A stretch of 64,000 nucleotides of DNA. Source: Streptomyces sp. Z26. Its GTDB lineage: Bacteria; Actinomycetota; Actinomycetes; Streptomycetales; Streptomycetaceae. The stretch is from assembly GCF_003665095.1 (NCBI RefSeq), contig NZ_RCHV01000002.1:2538001-2602000 (forward strand). Reading direction: 5' to 3'. A model generated the notes under the pieces. It saw only the letters and a program-made list of their open reading frames with translations, did not search any database and was not told where the DNA came from. A program made the translations under genes and the position numbers. Position 1 is the stretch's first letter, and every line of letters begins with the position of its first letter. Positions 27,881-37,386 of this stretch are shown here, one piece after another.

Positions 27881-27894
27881 AAGTAGTCGTACTT
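27881..27894. promoter_or_regulatory. Candidate operator upstream of the second XRE gene
   Basis: AAGTA-GTCG-TACTT is a perfect inverted repeat with a 4-bp centre, 20 bp before the GTG start and next to the GGAGG. Its position suggests autoregulation. It sits in a short AT-rich patch unlike the flanks. Confidence 0.55.
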
Positions 27895-27913
27895 AACGCG
27901 GAGGTGCTGTTCT

Positions 27914-28774
27914 GTGGCGTCCAACGTCAACCCCACCGTGCGTCGGCGTCGCCTGGGCCAGGAGCTGCGCAGGCTCCGCGAGCAGCGCAACATGACGGCG
28001 GAGGAGGTGGCCGACCGGCTGCTGGTCTCGCAGTCGAAGATCAGCCGCCTGGAGAACGGCCGCCGCAGCATCAGCCAGCGCGACGTACGCGACCTCTGCG
28101 GGGTCTACGAGGTCGACGACCACCGGATAGTCGACTCCCTGATGCAGATGGCCAAGGAGTCGCGGCAGCAGGGCTGGTGGCACGCCTTCGGCGACATCCC
28201 GTACAGCGTCTACATCGGGCTGGAGACGGACGCCGCGTCACTGCGCGTGTACGAACCGCAGGTGGTGCCGGGCCTGTTGCAGACGCCCGCGTACGCCGAG
28301 GCGGTCATCGCCGGGGCGCTCCCCGAGGCGTCCGTGGAGGACGTCGAGAAGCGTGTGCAGGTGCGTATGCGGCGCCAGGAGCGGATCGCGGAGTCGCGGT
28401 ATCCGCTGCGGCTGTGGGCCGTGCTGGACGAGTCGGCGCTGCGCCGCGCGGTCGGCGGGCCGCAGACCATGGTGGGGCAGTTGGAGCACCTGCTGGAGGT
28501 GTCGCGCCAGCCGCACGTGACGATCCAGGTGATGCCGTTCGCGATGGGGGCGCACCCCGGCGTGAACGGGCAGTACGCGATCCTGGAGTTCCCCGACACC
28601 GCCGACTCCACGGTGATCTACCTGGAGGGGGTCACCAGCGACCTGTACCTGGAGAAGTCGAACGACGTGCAGAGCTACAGCGTGATGTACGAGCATCTGC
28701 GCGCCCAGGCGCTGAACGCGGACCAGACGCGGGAGTTCATCGAACGCGTCGCCAAGGAGTACACCCGGGGCTGA
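27914..28774 (+). CDS. XRE-family regulator with DUF5753 domain (second locus)
   Basis: The 286-residue protein has an HTH ([30 protein letters not shown]) and DUF5753 ([56 protein letters not shown]). The GTG start at 27914 has GGAGG ten bases upstream. It is a paralogue of the regulator at 18297 and has its own DUF397 partner 146 bp downstream, in the opposite order to the first locus. Confidence 0.95.
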   Translation: MASNVNPTVRRRRLGQELRRLREQRNMTAEEVADRLLVSQSKISRLENGRRSISQRDVRDLCGVYEVDDHRIVDSLMQMAKESRQQGWWHAFGDIPYSVYIGLETDAASLRVYEPQVVPGLLQTPAYAEAVIAGALPEASVEDVEKRVQVRMRRQERIAESRYPLRLWAVLDESALRRAVGGPQTMVGQLEHLLEVSRQPHVTIQVMPFAMGAHPGVNGQYAILEFPDTADSTVIYLEGVTSDLYLEKSNDVQSYSVMYEHLRAQALNADQTREFIERVAKEYTRG

Positions 28775-28920
28775 GACGGGGAGGTTACTCCTCGTCACAT
28801 GCCCTGGGAAGAGCTGTTTGGAATATGCCACTCGGTCGGGTGAACGACCCCTCACATGCCCGGATTCGGCGCGTACCGTCGAGCAGTCGAGCAGAGCAAA
28901 CTCGAGGAACCGGAGCAGAC

Positions 28921-29127
28921 ATGGCAATTCAGCTGGGCACGTCGAGCACCTGGATCAAGTCGAGCCACTCGGGCGGCAACGGCGCCTGCGTCGAGGTCAA
29001 GTCACCCACCACGGAGGCCGTCGCCGTACGCGACTCGAAGGCCACCGACGGCCCCTCGCTCAGCTTCGCGCCGGAGGCGTGGTGCGGGTTCGTGGCGTCG
29101 GTGAGCGGGGAGGACGGGGGCCGCTAG
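28921..29127 (+). CDS. DUF397 domain protein (second locus)
   Basis: The 68-residue protein reads [20 protein letters not shown] and [21 protein letters not shown], the DUF397 core. It probably modulates the XRE/DUF5753 regulator upstream. The intergenic region has a possible own promoter (28775-28920). GGAGC precedes the ATG at a short distance. Confidence 0.93.
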   Translation: MAIQLGTSSTWIKSSHSGGNGACVEVKSPTTEAVAVRDSKATDGPSLSFAPEAWCGFVASVSGEDGGR

Positions 29128-29186
29128 CGGCGTCCGTGCCGCGTACGCGTGCGGGCCGTTCCACGGCCGCGGCACGCGCCGTCCGG

Positions 29187-29224
29187 GGCCCTCTCGACCG
29201 ACCGCCGTCTCGGCCGAGAGGGCC
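29187..29224. terminator. Bidirectional hairpin between convergent genes
   Basis: GGCCCTCTCG (29187-29196) pairs perfectly with CGAGAGGGCC (29215-29224) between the DUF397 stop and the glycohydrolase stop, serving both strands. Confidence 0.65.
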
Positions 29225-29287
29225 GCACGGCCCCGCCCGTACGGGCGGACATGCCCCGCCCGTACGTGCCCCGCGCCGGATGCCCGC

Positions 29288-30406
29288 CTACGCCCGCGGG
29301 TAGCGCGCCAGCCACGCCGGTGAGGACGCCGCCGGGGAGTGGAGCGCCGGGCCCTGCGTCATCTCCATCGCGAAGTCGTCGGCCAGTTCGAGGATCGTCG
29401 CCCGCCCCTCCAACTCCGCGACCCAGCCCGGCGGGAGCGCCGTCTCCCCGTGGATGGTGCCCAGCAGGTTCCCGCAGACGGAGCCCGTGGAGTCGCTGTC
29501 GCCACCGTGGTTCACCGCCAGCAGCAGCCCGTGCTGCACGTCCTCGGCGACCAGCGCGCAGTACACGGCGATCGACAGGGCCTCCTCCGCAGTCCAGCCC
29601 TCCCCCAGCGCCTCGACCCGTTCCGCCGTGGGCATGCCCTGCCGTACGGAACCCAGCGCCCGCTTCAACGCGTCCGTGGTCTCCTCGTGCCCCGGCCGGG
29701 CGGCGAGTTGGGCGAGCGCGCGCTGCACGGCGTTGTCCAACGAGTCGCCGCGCGCGAGGGCGTGCACGATGGCCGCGTACGCGCCCGCCGCGAGATAGCC
29801 CGTCGGGTGGCCGTGCGTCTGGGCGGCGCACTCGACGGCCAGTTGGAAGACGAGCTTGGGCTCCCAGCCGACGAGCAGACCGAAGGGTGCGGACCGCATC
29901 ACGGTGCCGCACCCTTTGGACTCGGGGTTCTTGGGCTTGTCGACGGTGCCCATACGGCTGTCCGCGAGGCCCGTCAGACAGGCGTTCCCGGGAGCGCGGC
30001 GCGCGTACAGCCACTCCTCGCGGGCGAGCCAGCCGTCCTCCTTCTTCCGCTCGTCCGGCCCCCAGTCGCGCTGGGTGGCGGCCCAGCGCCGGTACGCGGA
30101 GTGCACGTCCGTCGGCGGGTGCCAGGCGCCCGTGTCGCGGCGCACGTGGGCGCGTATCAGCCCGTCCACGGTGAAGAGGGTCATCTGGGTGTCGTCGGTG
30201 ACGGCGCCCCGACGGCCGTACGCGGGCACGTAGTCGGTGACACCGGCGGCGCCGTGCCGCTCCCGGATCGCCTGCAACGAGTCGAACTCGACGCCCGCCC
30301 CCAGCGCGTCCCCGATCGCCCCGCCCAGCAGACAGCCGCGCACCCTGCTGCGGAAGTCCTGCTGCTCCGCGCGGCCCCAGATCGCGTCACCGTCCGAAGC
30401 GGCCAC
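29288..30406 (-). CDS. ADP-ribosylglycohydrolase family protein
   Basis: The 372-residue protein has RVRGCLLGGAIGDALGAGVE, TDDTQMTLFTVDGLIRA (metal-binding Asp/Thr), GCGTVMRSAPFGLLVG and a late NHGGDSDSTGSVCGNLLG with the second metal-binding Asp cluster. The family (DraG/ARH) removes ADP-ribose from proteins or O-acetyl-ADP-ribose; the bacterial substrate here is unknown. Start GTG 30406 has GGGGAGGGG upstream. It lies downstream of fbiC with a 238-bp gap, so it likely has its own promoter. Confidence 0.93.
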   Translation of the reverse strand: MAASDGDAIWGRAEQQDFRSRVRGCLLGGAIGDALGAGVEFDSLQAIRERHGAAGVTDYVPAYGRRGAVTDDTQMTLFTVDGLIRAHVRRDTGAWHPPTDVHSAYRRWAATQRDWGPDERKKEDGWLAREEWLYARRAPGNACLTGLADSRMGTVDKPKNPESKGCGTVMRSAPFGLLVGWEPKLVFQLAVECAAQTHGHPTGYLAAGAYAAIVHALARGDSLDNAVQRALAQLAARPGHEETTDALKRALGSVRQGMPTAERVEALGEGWTAEEALSIAVYCALVAEDVQHGLLLAVNHGGDSDSTGSVCGNLLGTIHGETALPPGWVAELEGRATILELADDFAMEMTQGPALHSPAASSPAWLARYPRA

Positions 30407-30644
30407 TGCGCCCCTCCCCTGCTCGCCCTGTGTCGCAGTCCGCGAGCGGTGCGACTGCCGACGGGCACTCTAATCGACGGACGCCCCGTGATCACGGGCT
30501 TCGGCGGGCCCGCGGTCGGCATCCGGCCAGCGCCCCGGCAGGTGCCACGGGGCGCCGCGCCGGGGGCGGTTCGGGATGTCGGCCCCTTCGGCCGGCCGGT
30601 GGGGGCGACCGTCGGACTGCCGCGTACGGCGGCGGACCGCGCCC

Positions 30645-33272
30645 TCAGTCGTCCACCACCGGCAGCAGCTCCGGGAGATGGCCGTCCGAGGCGAGCGCCG
30701 CCCGCTGCCGCTCCTCCGGCACCGTGCCGTACGTCGTCGTGCGCGGGCGCGACGGGCGCCCGGCCGCGTCCGCGATGGCGACCAGGTCCCGTACGGAGCG
30801 GTACGAGCCGTACGACGAGCCCGCCATCCGGGAGATCGTCTCCTCCATCAACGTGCCGCCCAGGTCGTTGGCGCCGGAACGCAGCATCTCGGCCGCGCCC
30901 TCCGCGCCCAGCTTCACCCAGCTGGTCTGGATGTTGGTGATGTGCGGGTGCAGCAGGAGCCGCGCCATCGCCGTGACCGCGCGGTTGTCGCGCGCCGTCG
31001 GGCCGGGCCGGGCGATGCCCGCCAGATACACCGGGGCGTTGGTGTGGATGAACGGCAGCGTCACGAACTCCGTGAAGCCGCCCGTCTCCTGCTGGATGCG
31101 GGCCAGCAGCCGCAGATGCCCCAGCCAGTGCCGCGGCTGGTCCACGTGCCCGTACATCATCGTGGACGAGGACGGCAGCCCCAGCTCGTGCGCCGTGCTG
31201 ACCACCTCGACCCAGGTGGCCGCGGGCAGCTTGCCCTTGGTGAGGATCCAGCGCACCTCGTCGTCCAGGATCTCCGCCGCCGTGCCCGGGATGGAGCCGA
31301 GCCCGGCCTCCTTCGCGGCGCTCAGCCAGTCCCGTACCGACATGCCGGTGCGCGTCGCGCCGTTGACGACCTCCATCGGGGAGAAGGCGTGCACGTGGAT
31401 GCCGGGGACGCGCTCGCGCACGGCGCGGGCGATGTCGAAGTACGCCGTGCCCGGCAGGTCCGGGTGGATGCCGCCCTGCATGCACACCTCGACGGCGCCG
31501 ACGTCCCACGCCTGCGCGGCGCGGGCGGCGACCTGGTCGAGGGAGAGGGTGTACGCGTCGGCGTCCGTACGGCGCTGGGCGAACGCGCAGAAACGGCAGC
31601 CCGTGTAGCAGACGTTGGTGAAGTTGATGTTCCGCGTGACGATGTACGTCACCTCGTCGCCCACGGTGTCCCGCCGCACGTCGTCGGCGGTGCGGCACAG
31701 CGCGTCCAGCGCGGGGCCGTCCGCGTGCAGCAGGGCCAGCGCCTCCGCGTCGGTGAGGCGCGTCGGGTCGTCGGCGGCGGTGGCGAGCGCGGCGCGCACG
31801 TCGGCGTCGACCCGCTCGGGGGCCATGCCGGGGGCGGCGCGCTCGCGCAGGTCGGCCCAGTCGCCGTACACCTCGTCGAAGTCGGCGCGGCGGTCCGCGG
31901 TGCGGCCCTCGGTGTCGATGGTGCGGTGCAGGTCCGTACGGCCGCTGCCGCTGCCGCCGTCCGCGCCGAGGCCCTCGTCGGGCTCCTGCCAGGGCCGCCC
32001 CACCACGGGCGCGTCCTCGCGGGCGAGTCCGGTGTCCGGCTCCGCGAGCGCGGTGACGTGCGGGAGCAGCCGCGGGTCGAGCCAGGGCTCGCCGCGGCGG
32101 ACGAACTCCGGGTAGACGCTGAGCCGTTCGCGCAGCGTGAAGCCGGACTCGCGGGTCCGCTCGGTGAGCCGGTCGAGCTGCGGCCAGGGGCGTTCCGGGT
32201 TGACGTGGTCGATGGTCAGCGGGGAGATGCCGCCCCAGTCGTCGATGCCCGCGTCGAGGATCATCGCGAACTCGCCGTCGACCAGGTTCGGCGGCGCCTG
32301 GATGCGCGCGGACGGGCCGAGGACGAGCCGGGCGACGGCGATCGCCGCGACCAGTTCGGTGAGTTCGGCGTCCGGGATGCCGCGCATCGCCGTGTCGGGC
32401 TTCGCGCGGAAGTTCTGCATGATGACTTCCTGGACGCCGTGGTACGCCCGCTGCACCCGGCGCAGCGCGAACAGCGAGTCGGCGCGCTCCTCGTACGTCT
32501 CCCCGATGCCGATCAGCAGGCCGCTGGTGAACGGCACGTTGGACCGGCCCGCGTCCTCCAGCACCCGCAGCCGTACGGCCGGTTCCTTGTCCGGCGAACC
32601 GTGGTGCGGGCCGCCGGGCTCGCTCCACAGCCGCTCGGCGGTGGTCTCCAGCATCATGCCCATGGACGGCGCCACCGGCTTGAGCCGCTGGAAGTCCGTC
32701 CAGCTGAGCACGCCCGGGTTGAGGTGGGGCAGCAGCCCGGTCTCCTCCAGCACCCGGATGGCCATGGCGCGGACGTACGCCAGGGTGTCGTCGTACCCCT
32801 CGGCCTCCAGCCACTCCCGCGCCTCGGGCCACCGGTCCTCCGGCTTGTCCCCGAGGGTGAACAGGGCCTCCTTGCAGCCGAGTTCGGCGCCGCGACGGGC
32901 GATGTCCAGCACCTCGTCCGGCGACATGAACATCCCGTGCCCGGCGCGGCGCAGCTTGCCGGGCACGGTGACGAACGTGCAGTAGTGGCACTTGTCCCGG
33001 CACAGCCGGGTCAGCGGCACGAACACCCCTCGGGAGTACGTGACGACGCCCGGTCGCCCGGCCTCCTCCAGCCCCGCGTCCCGTACCCGCCGCGCCGCCG
33101 CCGTCAGCGCCGCGAGGTCGTCGCCGCGCGCCTGGAGCAGCACGGCGGCCTCGGCGACGTCGAGCGCGACACCGTCGCGGGCCCGGCGCAGCGCGCGACG
33201 CATGGCGTTCGAGGTGGGCCCGGGGCCGGAATCCGCCGCTTCCGGCCTTCCTGCCTGCGCATTCGTGGTCAT
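30645..33272 (-). CDS. fbiC: Bifunctional FO synthase (CofG-CofH fusion, FbiC)
   Basis: The 875-residue protein fuses two radical-SAM enzymes that make FO, the deazaflavin core of coenzyme F420, from tyrosine and a pyrimidine. The two [4Fe-4S] motifs are CRDKCHYC (about residue 90) and CYTGCRFC (about residue 555). Other marks are [18 protein letters not shown] in the middle and [15 protein letters not shown] in the second half. Length fits actinobacterial FbiC (about 850-880). ATG 33272 was chosen over the 33317 extension. The F420-binding protein at 33420 is the next gene upstream, on the same strand. Confidence 0.97.
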   Translation of the reverse strand: MTTNAQAGRPEAADSGPGPTSNAMRRALRRARDGVALDVAEAAVLLQARGDDLAALTAAARRVRDAGLEEAGRPGVVTYSRGVFVPLTRLCRDKCHYCTFVTVPGKLRRAGHGMFMSPDEVLDIARRGAELGCKEALFTLGDKPEDRWPEAREWLEAEGYDDTLAYVRAMAIRVLEETGLLPHLNPGVLSWTDFQRLKPVAPSMGMMLETTAERLWSEPGGPHHGSPDKEPAVRLRVLEDAGRSNVPFTSGLLIGIGETYEERADSLFALRRVQRAYHGVQEVIMQNFRAKPDTAMRGIPDAELTELVAAIAVARLVLGPSARIQAPPNLVDGEFAMILDAGIDDWGGISPLTIDHVNPERPWPQLDRLTERTRESGFTLRERLSVYPEFVRRGEPWLDPRLLPHVTALAEPDTGLAREDAPVVGRPWQEPDEGLGADGGSGSGRTDLHRTIDTEGRTADRRADFDEVYGDWADLRERAAPGMAPERVDADVRAALATAADDPTRLTDAEALALLHADGPALDALCRTADDVRRDTVGDEVTYIVTRNINFTNVCYTGCRFCAFAQRRTDADAYTLSLDQVAARAAQAWDVGAVEVCMQGGIHPDLPGTAYFDIARAVRERVPGIHVHAFSPMEVVNGATRTGMSVRDWLSAAKEAGLGSIPGTAAEILDDEVRWILTKGKLPAATWVEVVSTAHELGLPSSSTMMYGHVDQPRHWLGHLRLLARIQQETGGFTEFVTLPFIHTNAPVYLAGIARPGPTARDNRAVTAMARLLLHPHITNIQTSWVKLGAEGAAEMLRSGANDLGGTLMEETISRMAGSSYGSYRSVRDLVAIADAAGRPSRPRTTTYGTVPEERQRAALASDGHLPELLPVVDD

Positions 33273-33419
33273 CAGTCGAGCGTAGCCCCGGCGGGCCCGG
33301 CGAACCGGGGCGCGCACGGCGGGCGTTCGTCACAGCGGCGGCCCGCGCCGTACGCCCCGCCCCGGACGTGCGGGACGGACCGTACGGCTGCCGGGGTCGG
33401 GGCCGGGGTGGTGGCCACG

Positions 33420-33899
33420 TCAGTGCGGCTCGGCGGCCGGTTCGAGGACGAAGACGGGGATCTCGCGCTCCGTCTTCCGCTGGTACGCGTCGTAGTCCGG
33501 GAAGGCCGCGACGGCACGCTCCCACCACGCGGCCTTCTCCGCGCCGGTCACCTCGCGCGCCACCATGTCCTGGCGCAGCGGCCCGTCCTGCAACTCGACG
33601 CGGGGGTCGGCCAGCACGTTGAAATACCAGACGGGGTGCTTGGGCGCGCCGCCGAGCGAGGCGACCACCGCGTACGCCCCGTCGTGCTCGACGCGCATCA
33701 GCGGGGACTTGCGGATCTTGCCGCTCTTCGCGCCCACCGTCGTCAGCACGACCACCGGCAGGTCCCGACGCGCCGCGTCGTCCGGCCCGACCAGGCTCTC
33801 CAGCGTCGTCCCGGCCGTGCCGCCGGAGCTCTCGTACAACTCCACCTGGTCCCGGACCAACTGCTGCGTGCTCGGCTCGTACTCACCCTTGAGTGGCAT
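33420..33899 (-). CDS. Nitroreductase/deazaflavin-dependent (Ddn-like) F420-binding protein
   Basis: The 159-residue protein is of the split-barrel Ddn family. It has [20 protein letters not shown] (phosphate/F420 contact), [20 protein letters not shown] and [20 protein letters not shown]. Members use F420H2 to reduce quinones, nitroimidazoles or other small molecules. Position just upstream of fbiC supports F420 use. Start ATG at 33899; a longer frame to 34016 looks non-coding. Confidence 0.93.
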   Translation of the reverse strand: MPLKGEYEPSTQQLVRDQVELYESSGGTAGTTLESLVGPDDAARRDLPVVVLTTVGAKSGKIRKSPLMRVEHDGAYAVVASLGGAPKHPVWYFNVLADPRVELQDGPLRQDMVAREVTGAEKAAWWERAVAAFPDYDAYQRKTEREIPVFVLEPAAEPH

Positions 33900-34256
33900 G
33901 TCTGTCGCCCGTCTCCCTCGTCTCGGAACACCCCGTCGAACGTGGCGGAAGGAGCCAGCGGTGAACGCCCCTCCCGTACGGAGAACGTCGCGGGCCGCCC
34001 GGATCATCCCCGTCACGGACCCGAGTCACCCGTCCGTGGGACGGACCGGTCCGGGCTGACGCGCGCGGCACCGTTCCGGCGGTCGAGCGGGGTCGTCGCC
34101 GCAACTCGCGCGCCGCGTGCCGTTCCCCCGCGCGCCATGCGGGAGTACAACCATCAACCATCCGCACCGCGCGTACCGCGTACCCGTACCCGCGTACCCG
34201 TCTGACCCCGGTCCGACCCCGGTCCGACCCCGGTCCGACCCCAGGAGGCCCACGGC
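33900..34256. other. 357-bp divergent region with tandem repeats
   Basis: No gene is seen between the Ddn-like gene and the metallohydrolase gene. It includes a run of CGTACCCG-type repeats (about 34167-34203) and the 11-bp tandem repeat listed separately. Confidence 0.5.
34204..34242 (+). repeat. 11-bp tandem repeat in the leader of the metallohydrolase gene
   Basis: GACCCCGGTCC occurs three times exactly, followed by a partial GACCCC, ending just before the AGGAGG ribosome-binding site. The period is close to one helical turn. Confidence 0.85.
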
Positions 34257-35813
34257 ATGAACCGGCGCACCGCACTGAAGCTGTCCGCCGCCACGGGAGC
34301 GGCGGGCGTGCTCACGCTCGACACCGTGGCCTTCGCGAGCCCGCCGGAGGACGGCGCCGCGGGCGGCGACCCCGGGGGCGGGGACCGTACGGGCAGTACC
34401 CGCACCGTGCGCGGCCATCTGCCCACAGGGGCGCCGGACTACGTGTACCTGCCGGTGGAAGTCCCCCGGGGAGTGCGGGAGTTCGCCGTCTCCTACACGT
34501 ACGACAAACCCGACGTCCCCGCCGGCACCCCCGGCAACGCCCTGGACATCGGCGTGTTCGACGAACGCGGCACCCGCCTCGGCGGCCCCGGCTTCCGCGG
34601 CTGGTCCGGCGGCTTCCGTACGGAGTTCGCCCTCAGCGCCGCCGCGGCCACGCCGGGCTACCTGCCGGGTCCCGTACGGCGCGGCACCTGGCACGTCGTC
34701 CTCGGCCCGTACACCGTCGCGCCCCAGGGCATGGACTACGAGGTGACGATCACCCTCCGCTTCGGCCCGGAGGAGGCGACGGCGCCGCCGGTGTACCCGC
34801 CGGAACGCGTGCACGGGCGCGGCCCCGGCTGGTACCGCGGGGACTGCCACCTGCACACCGTGTACTCCGACGGGCAACGCACGCCCGCGGAGGTCGCCGC
34901 CGCCGCGCGGGACGCCGGGTTGGACTTCATCGTCAGCACGGAGCACAACACCACGTCCGCGCACAGCGCCTGGGACGGGCTGTGGGGACGCGGCGACGGC
35001 ACAGGCCGCGAACTCCTCGTCCTGTGCGGCGAGGAGATCACCACCCGCAACGGCCACTACCTGGCGCTGGGCACCGACCCCGGCACGTTCGTCGACTGGC
35101 GCTACCGCGCGCGCGACGACGCGTACGCGCGCTTCGCCCGCCGCGTGCACAACGCCGACGGGCTCGTGGTGCCCGCCCACCCGAACTGCCCCTTCGTCGG
35201 CTGCCAGTGGAAGTTCGGCTACGAACACGCCGACGCCGTCGAGGTCTGGAACGGCCCCTGGACACCCGACGACGAACTCGCCCTCGGCGCCTGGGACAAC
35301 GCCCTCGTCTCCGGCGACGACTGGCTGCCCGCCACGGGCAGCAGCGACGCGCACCGCGAGGGCCAGGACGTCGGCCTCCCGCACACCGTGGTGCACGCGG
35401 CGGAGCTGTCCCGGCGGGCCGTGCTGGAGGGCGTACGGAAGGGGCGCAGCTACCTCGCGGAGTCCTCCCGCGTCTCCCTGGCGCTGACCGCCACCGGACC
35501 GCGCGGCGAGCACGCGGGCATCGGTGAGCGGCTCCGCGCGACGGCACCGGACGCGGAGGTGACCGTACGCCTCGACGTCACGGGCGCCCCCGCGCGCGCG
35601 GCGGTGCGACTCCTCACCGACCAGGGCGAACTCCACGCGGAGCAGCTGCCGTCGGGGGCGGGGGCGGTCACCTGGCGTACGACGGTGTCCCTGGCGGCGT
35701 ACGTACGCGCGGAGGTACGTCACCCGGTCGCGGACGGCGACACCTCCGGGCTGCCGGGGGCGATGTCCGCCATGACGAACCCCCTGTGGCTGACGGGGCC
35801 CGACGGGCGATGA
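34257..35813 (+). CDS. CehA/McbA-family metallohydrolase (PHP domain), exported
   Basis: The 518-residue protein starts MNRRTALKLSAATGAAGV, a twin-arginine-like signal. Residues 50-180 form a beta-sandwich. The PHP domain follows with GDCHLHTVYSDGQRTP, FIVSTEHNTTSAHS, ELLVLCGEEITTRNGHY, VVPAHPN and ATGSSDAHREG, which supply metal ligands. The family includes carbamate hydrolase CehA; the natural substrate here is unknown, possibly a phospho- or carbamate ester. AGGAGG lies before the ATG. Confidence 0.92.
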   Translation: MNRRTALKLSAATGAAGVLTLDTVAFASPPEDGAAGGDPGGGDRTGSTRTVRGHLPTGAPDYVYLPVEVPRGVREFAVSYTYDKPDVPAGTPGNALDIGVFDERGTRLGGPGFRGWSGGFRTEFALSAAAATPGYLPGPVRRGTWHVVLGPYTVAPQGMDYEVTITLRFGPEEATAPPVYPPERVHGRGPGWYRGDCHLHTVYSDGQRTPAEVAAAARDAGLDFIVSTEHNTTSAHSAWDGLWGRGDGTGRELLVLCGEEITTRNGHYLALGTDPGTFVDWRYRARDDAYARFARRVHNADGLVVPAHPNCPFVGCQWKFGYEHADAVEVWNGPWTPDDELALGAWDNALVSGDDWLPATGSSDAHREGQDVGLPHTVVHAAELSRRAVLEGVRKGRSYLAESSRVSLALTATGPRGEHAGIGERLRATAPDAEVTVRLDVTGAPARAAVRLLTDQGELHAEQLPSGAGAVTWRTTVSLAAYVRAEVRHPVADGDTSGLPGAMSAMTNPLWLTGPDGR

Positions 35814-35959
35814 CTTTCCGTTCCACCGACCGTCCGCACCTGTGAAGCCCTCCCTCCGCGGAGTCGACGCGTCCGCGCGCGCGGAGGCCGAAAACGGTGC
35901 GCCGGGGGGCGTACGGACCGTGTGGGACGGGACAGTGGAGCGTCGTGGAGGAGCAGGTC

Positions 35960-36598
35960 ATGGGCAACGTCATCGTGGACATCTCGATGTCCCTGGACGG
36001 CTACGTCACGGGGCCGCGCCCCGGTGTGCGCAACGGGCTCGGCGACGGCGGCGAGCGCCTGCACGACTGGGCACTCGGCCGCCGTACGGAGGGCGACCAG
36101 GCCGTACTCGACGCCACGACGGAGGCCACGGGCGCGGTGGTCATGGGACGCCGCACCTTCGACGTCGTGGACGGCCCGGACGGCTGGAACGACGACATGG
36201 GGTACGGCGGCGAGCGGGACCAGTCGGCGGCGCCCCCGGTGTTCGTCCTGACGTCCTCGCAGCCGCCGACCGTACGACTCGCGTCCCTTTTCACGATCTG
36301 CACGGAGGGCACCGAGAACGCCCTCCGCAGGGCACGCGCGGCGGCGGGCGACAGATCCGTGGTGATCATGGGCGGCGCGGACGTGGCCCGCCGCTGCCTC
36401 GACGCCGGACTGGTGGACGAGGTACGCCTCCACCTGGCACCGGTGGTACTGGGCGGCGGGACGCCGTTGTTCGGCCGTACGGGCACGGAGCCGCCCGTCG
36501 CGCTGGAGCAGACGGACGTACGGGCCACGCCGTACGCCACGCACCTCACGTACCGCGTGCTGGGACGGGACCGGGGCCGGGGCCGCAGCCGGGCCTGA
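35960..36598 (+). CDS. Dihydrofolate reductase-like (RibD C-terminal) family protein
   Basis: The 212-residue protein has VIVDISMSLDGYVTGP, AVVMGRRTFDVVDGPDGW, VVIMGGADVARRCLDAGL, VDEVRLHLAPVVLGGGTPLF: the RibD-C/DHFR-like reductase fold. Single-domain members are mostly of unknown substrate and bind NADPH or flavin. GGAGGAG precedes the ATG at 35960; the upstream frame to 35897 is ignored. Stand-alone gene. Confidence 0.93.
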   Translation: MGNVIVDISMSLDGYVTGPRPGVRNGLGDGGERLHDWALGRRTEGDQAVLDATTEATGAVVMGRRTFDVVDGPDGWNDDMGYGGERDQSAAPPVFVLTSSQPPTVRLASLFTICTEGTENALRRARAAAGDRSVVIMGGADVARRCLDAGLVDEVRLHLAPVVLGGGTPLFGRTGTEPPVALEQTDVRATPYATHLTYRVLGRDRGRGRSRA

Positions 36599-36774
36599 GC
36601 GGGGAGCGTGGCGCGGGAGCGGCGGGTGAGGCGGGCACGGGGGCGCGTACGGCGCGGGGGCGCGCGGGAACGGCTCGCGACATCGCGGGCGCGGGGCCGC
36701 GCGAACCCGGGCGCCGTTCCGCGCGCGCGGAACACGGAAAGCCTCTCCTCAGTCCTTGAGCGAGGAGAACCGTG

Positions 36775-37338
36775 ATGGCCAGTGAGTTCCAGCGGAACAA
36801 GATCCAGGCGATGTTCCAGACGTTCGACACGGACGGCGACGGCCGCCTGGACGAGGCCGACTTCGACGCCCTCGCGGCCCGCTGGCGCGAACTGCCCCGC
36901 GTGGCGGCGGAACCCGAACTGGCCGCGCGCGTGGACACCGTCGTCCTGGGCTGGTGGCGAGACCTCTCCGCCGCCGCCGACACGAACGGCGACGGCAACG
37001 TCGACCTGGACGAGATCCTCGCCATGGTCGACCGCCTGCCCGACATGCGCGACGCGGTCACCGCCACCGCCGACGCCCTCTTCGACGCGGTCGACGAGAA
37101 CGCCGACCACCGCATCTCCCGCGCCGAGCACCAGCGGCTCGTCGACACCTGGCACGGCCGGAGCACGGCGACGGGCGACGTCTTCACCCACCTCGACCAG
37201 GACGGCGACGGCCACCTGTCGCGGCCCGAGTTCGCCACGCTGTGGACCCAGTTCTGGATCAGCGACGACCCGGCCGACCCGGGCAACCTCACCTGCGGCC
37301 CCCTCCCCGCCACCCCGAGGCCCCCGGACCCCGCGTAG
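36775..37338 (+). CDS. EF-hand calcium-binding protein
   Basis: The 187-residue protein has four EF-hand loops: DTDGDGRLDEAD (residues 18-29, last position Asp instead of Glu), DTNGDGNVDLDE, DENADHRISRAE (less canonical) and DQDGDGHLSRPE. It resembles streptomycete calmodulin-like Cab proteins and calexcitin. It lacks a signal peptide, so it acts in the cytoplasm. GAGGAG precedes the ATG; GTG at 36772 is an alternative. It borders the CRISPR array. Confidence 0.95.
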   Translation: MASEFQRNKIQAMFQTFDTDGDGRLDEADFDALAARWRELPRVAAEPELAARVDTVVLGWWRDLSAAADTNGDGNVDLDEILAMVDRLPDMRDAVTATADALFDAVDENADHRISRAEHQRLVDTWHGRSTATGDVFTHLDQDGDGHLSRPEFATLWTQFWISDDPADPGNLTCGPLPATPRPPDPA

Positions 37339-37343
37339 CGGGG
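37329..37343 (+). terminator. Hairpin overlapping the EF-hand stop codon
   Basis: CCCCGC-GTA-GCGGGG folds with a 3-nt loop and includes the TAG stop. The outer flanks are also G/C complementary. It may end EF-hand transcription just before the CRISPR array. Confidence 0.5.
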
Positions 37344-37386
37344 GCCCGGCCGTTCCGGCTCAACGACCCCACCCGCGCGGAACGTC

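Noticed and set aside
33900..34016. N-terminal extension of the Ddn-like protein
   Set aside because: The added 39 residues lack family similarity, and the start at 33899 gives the standard length.
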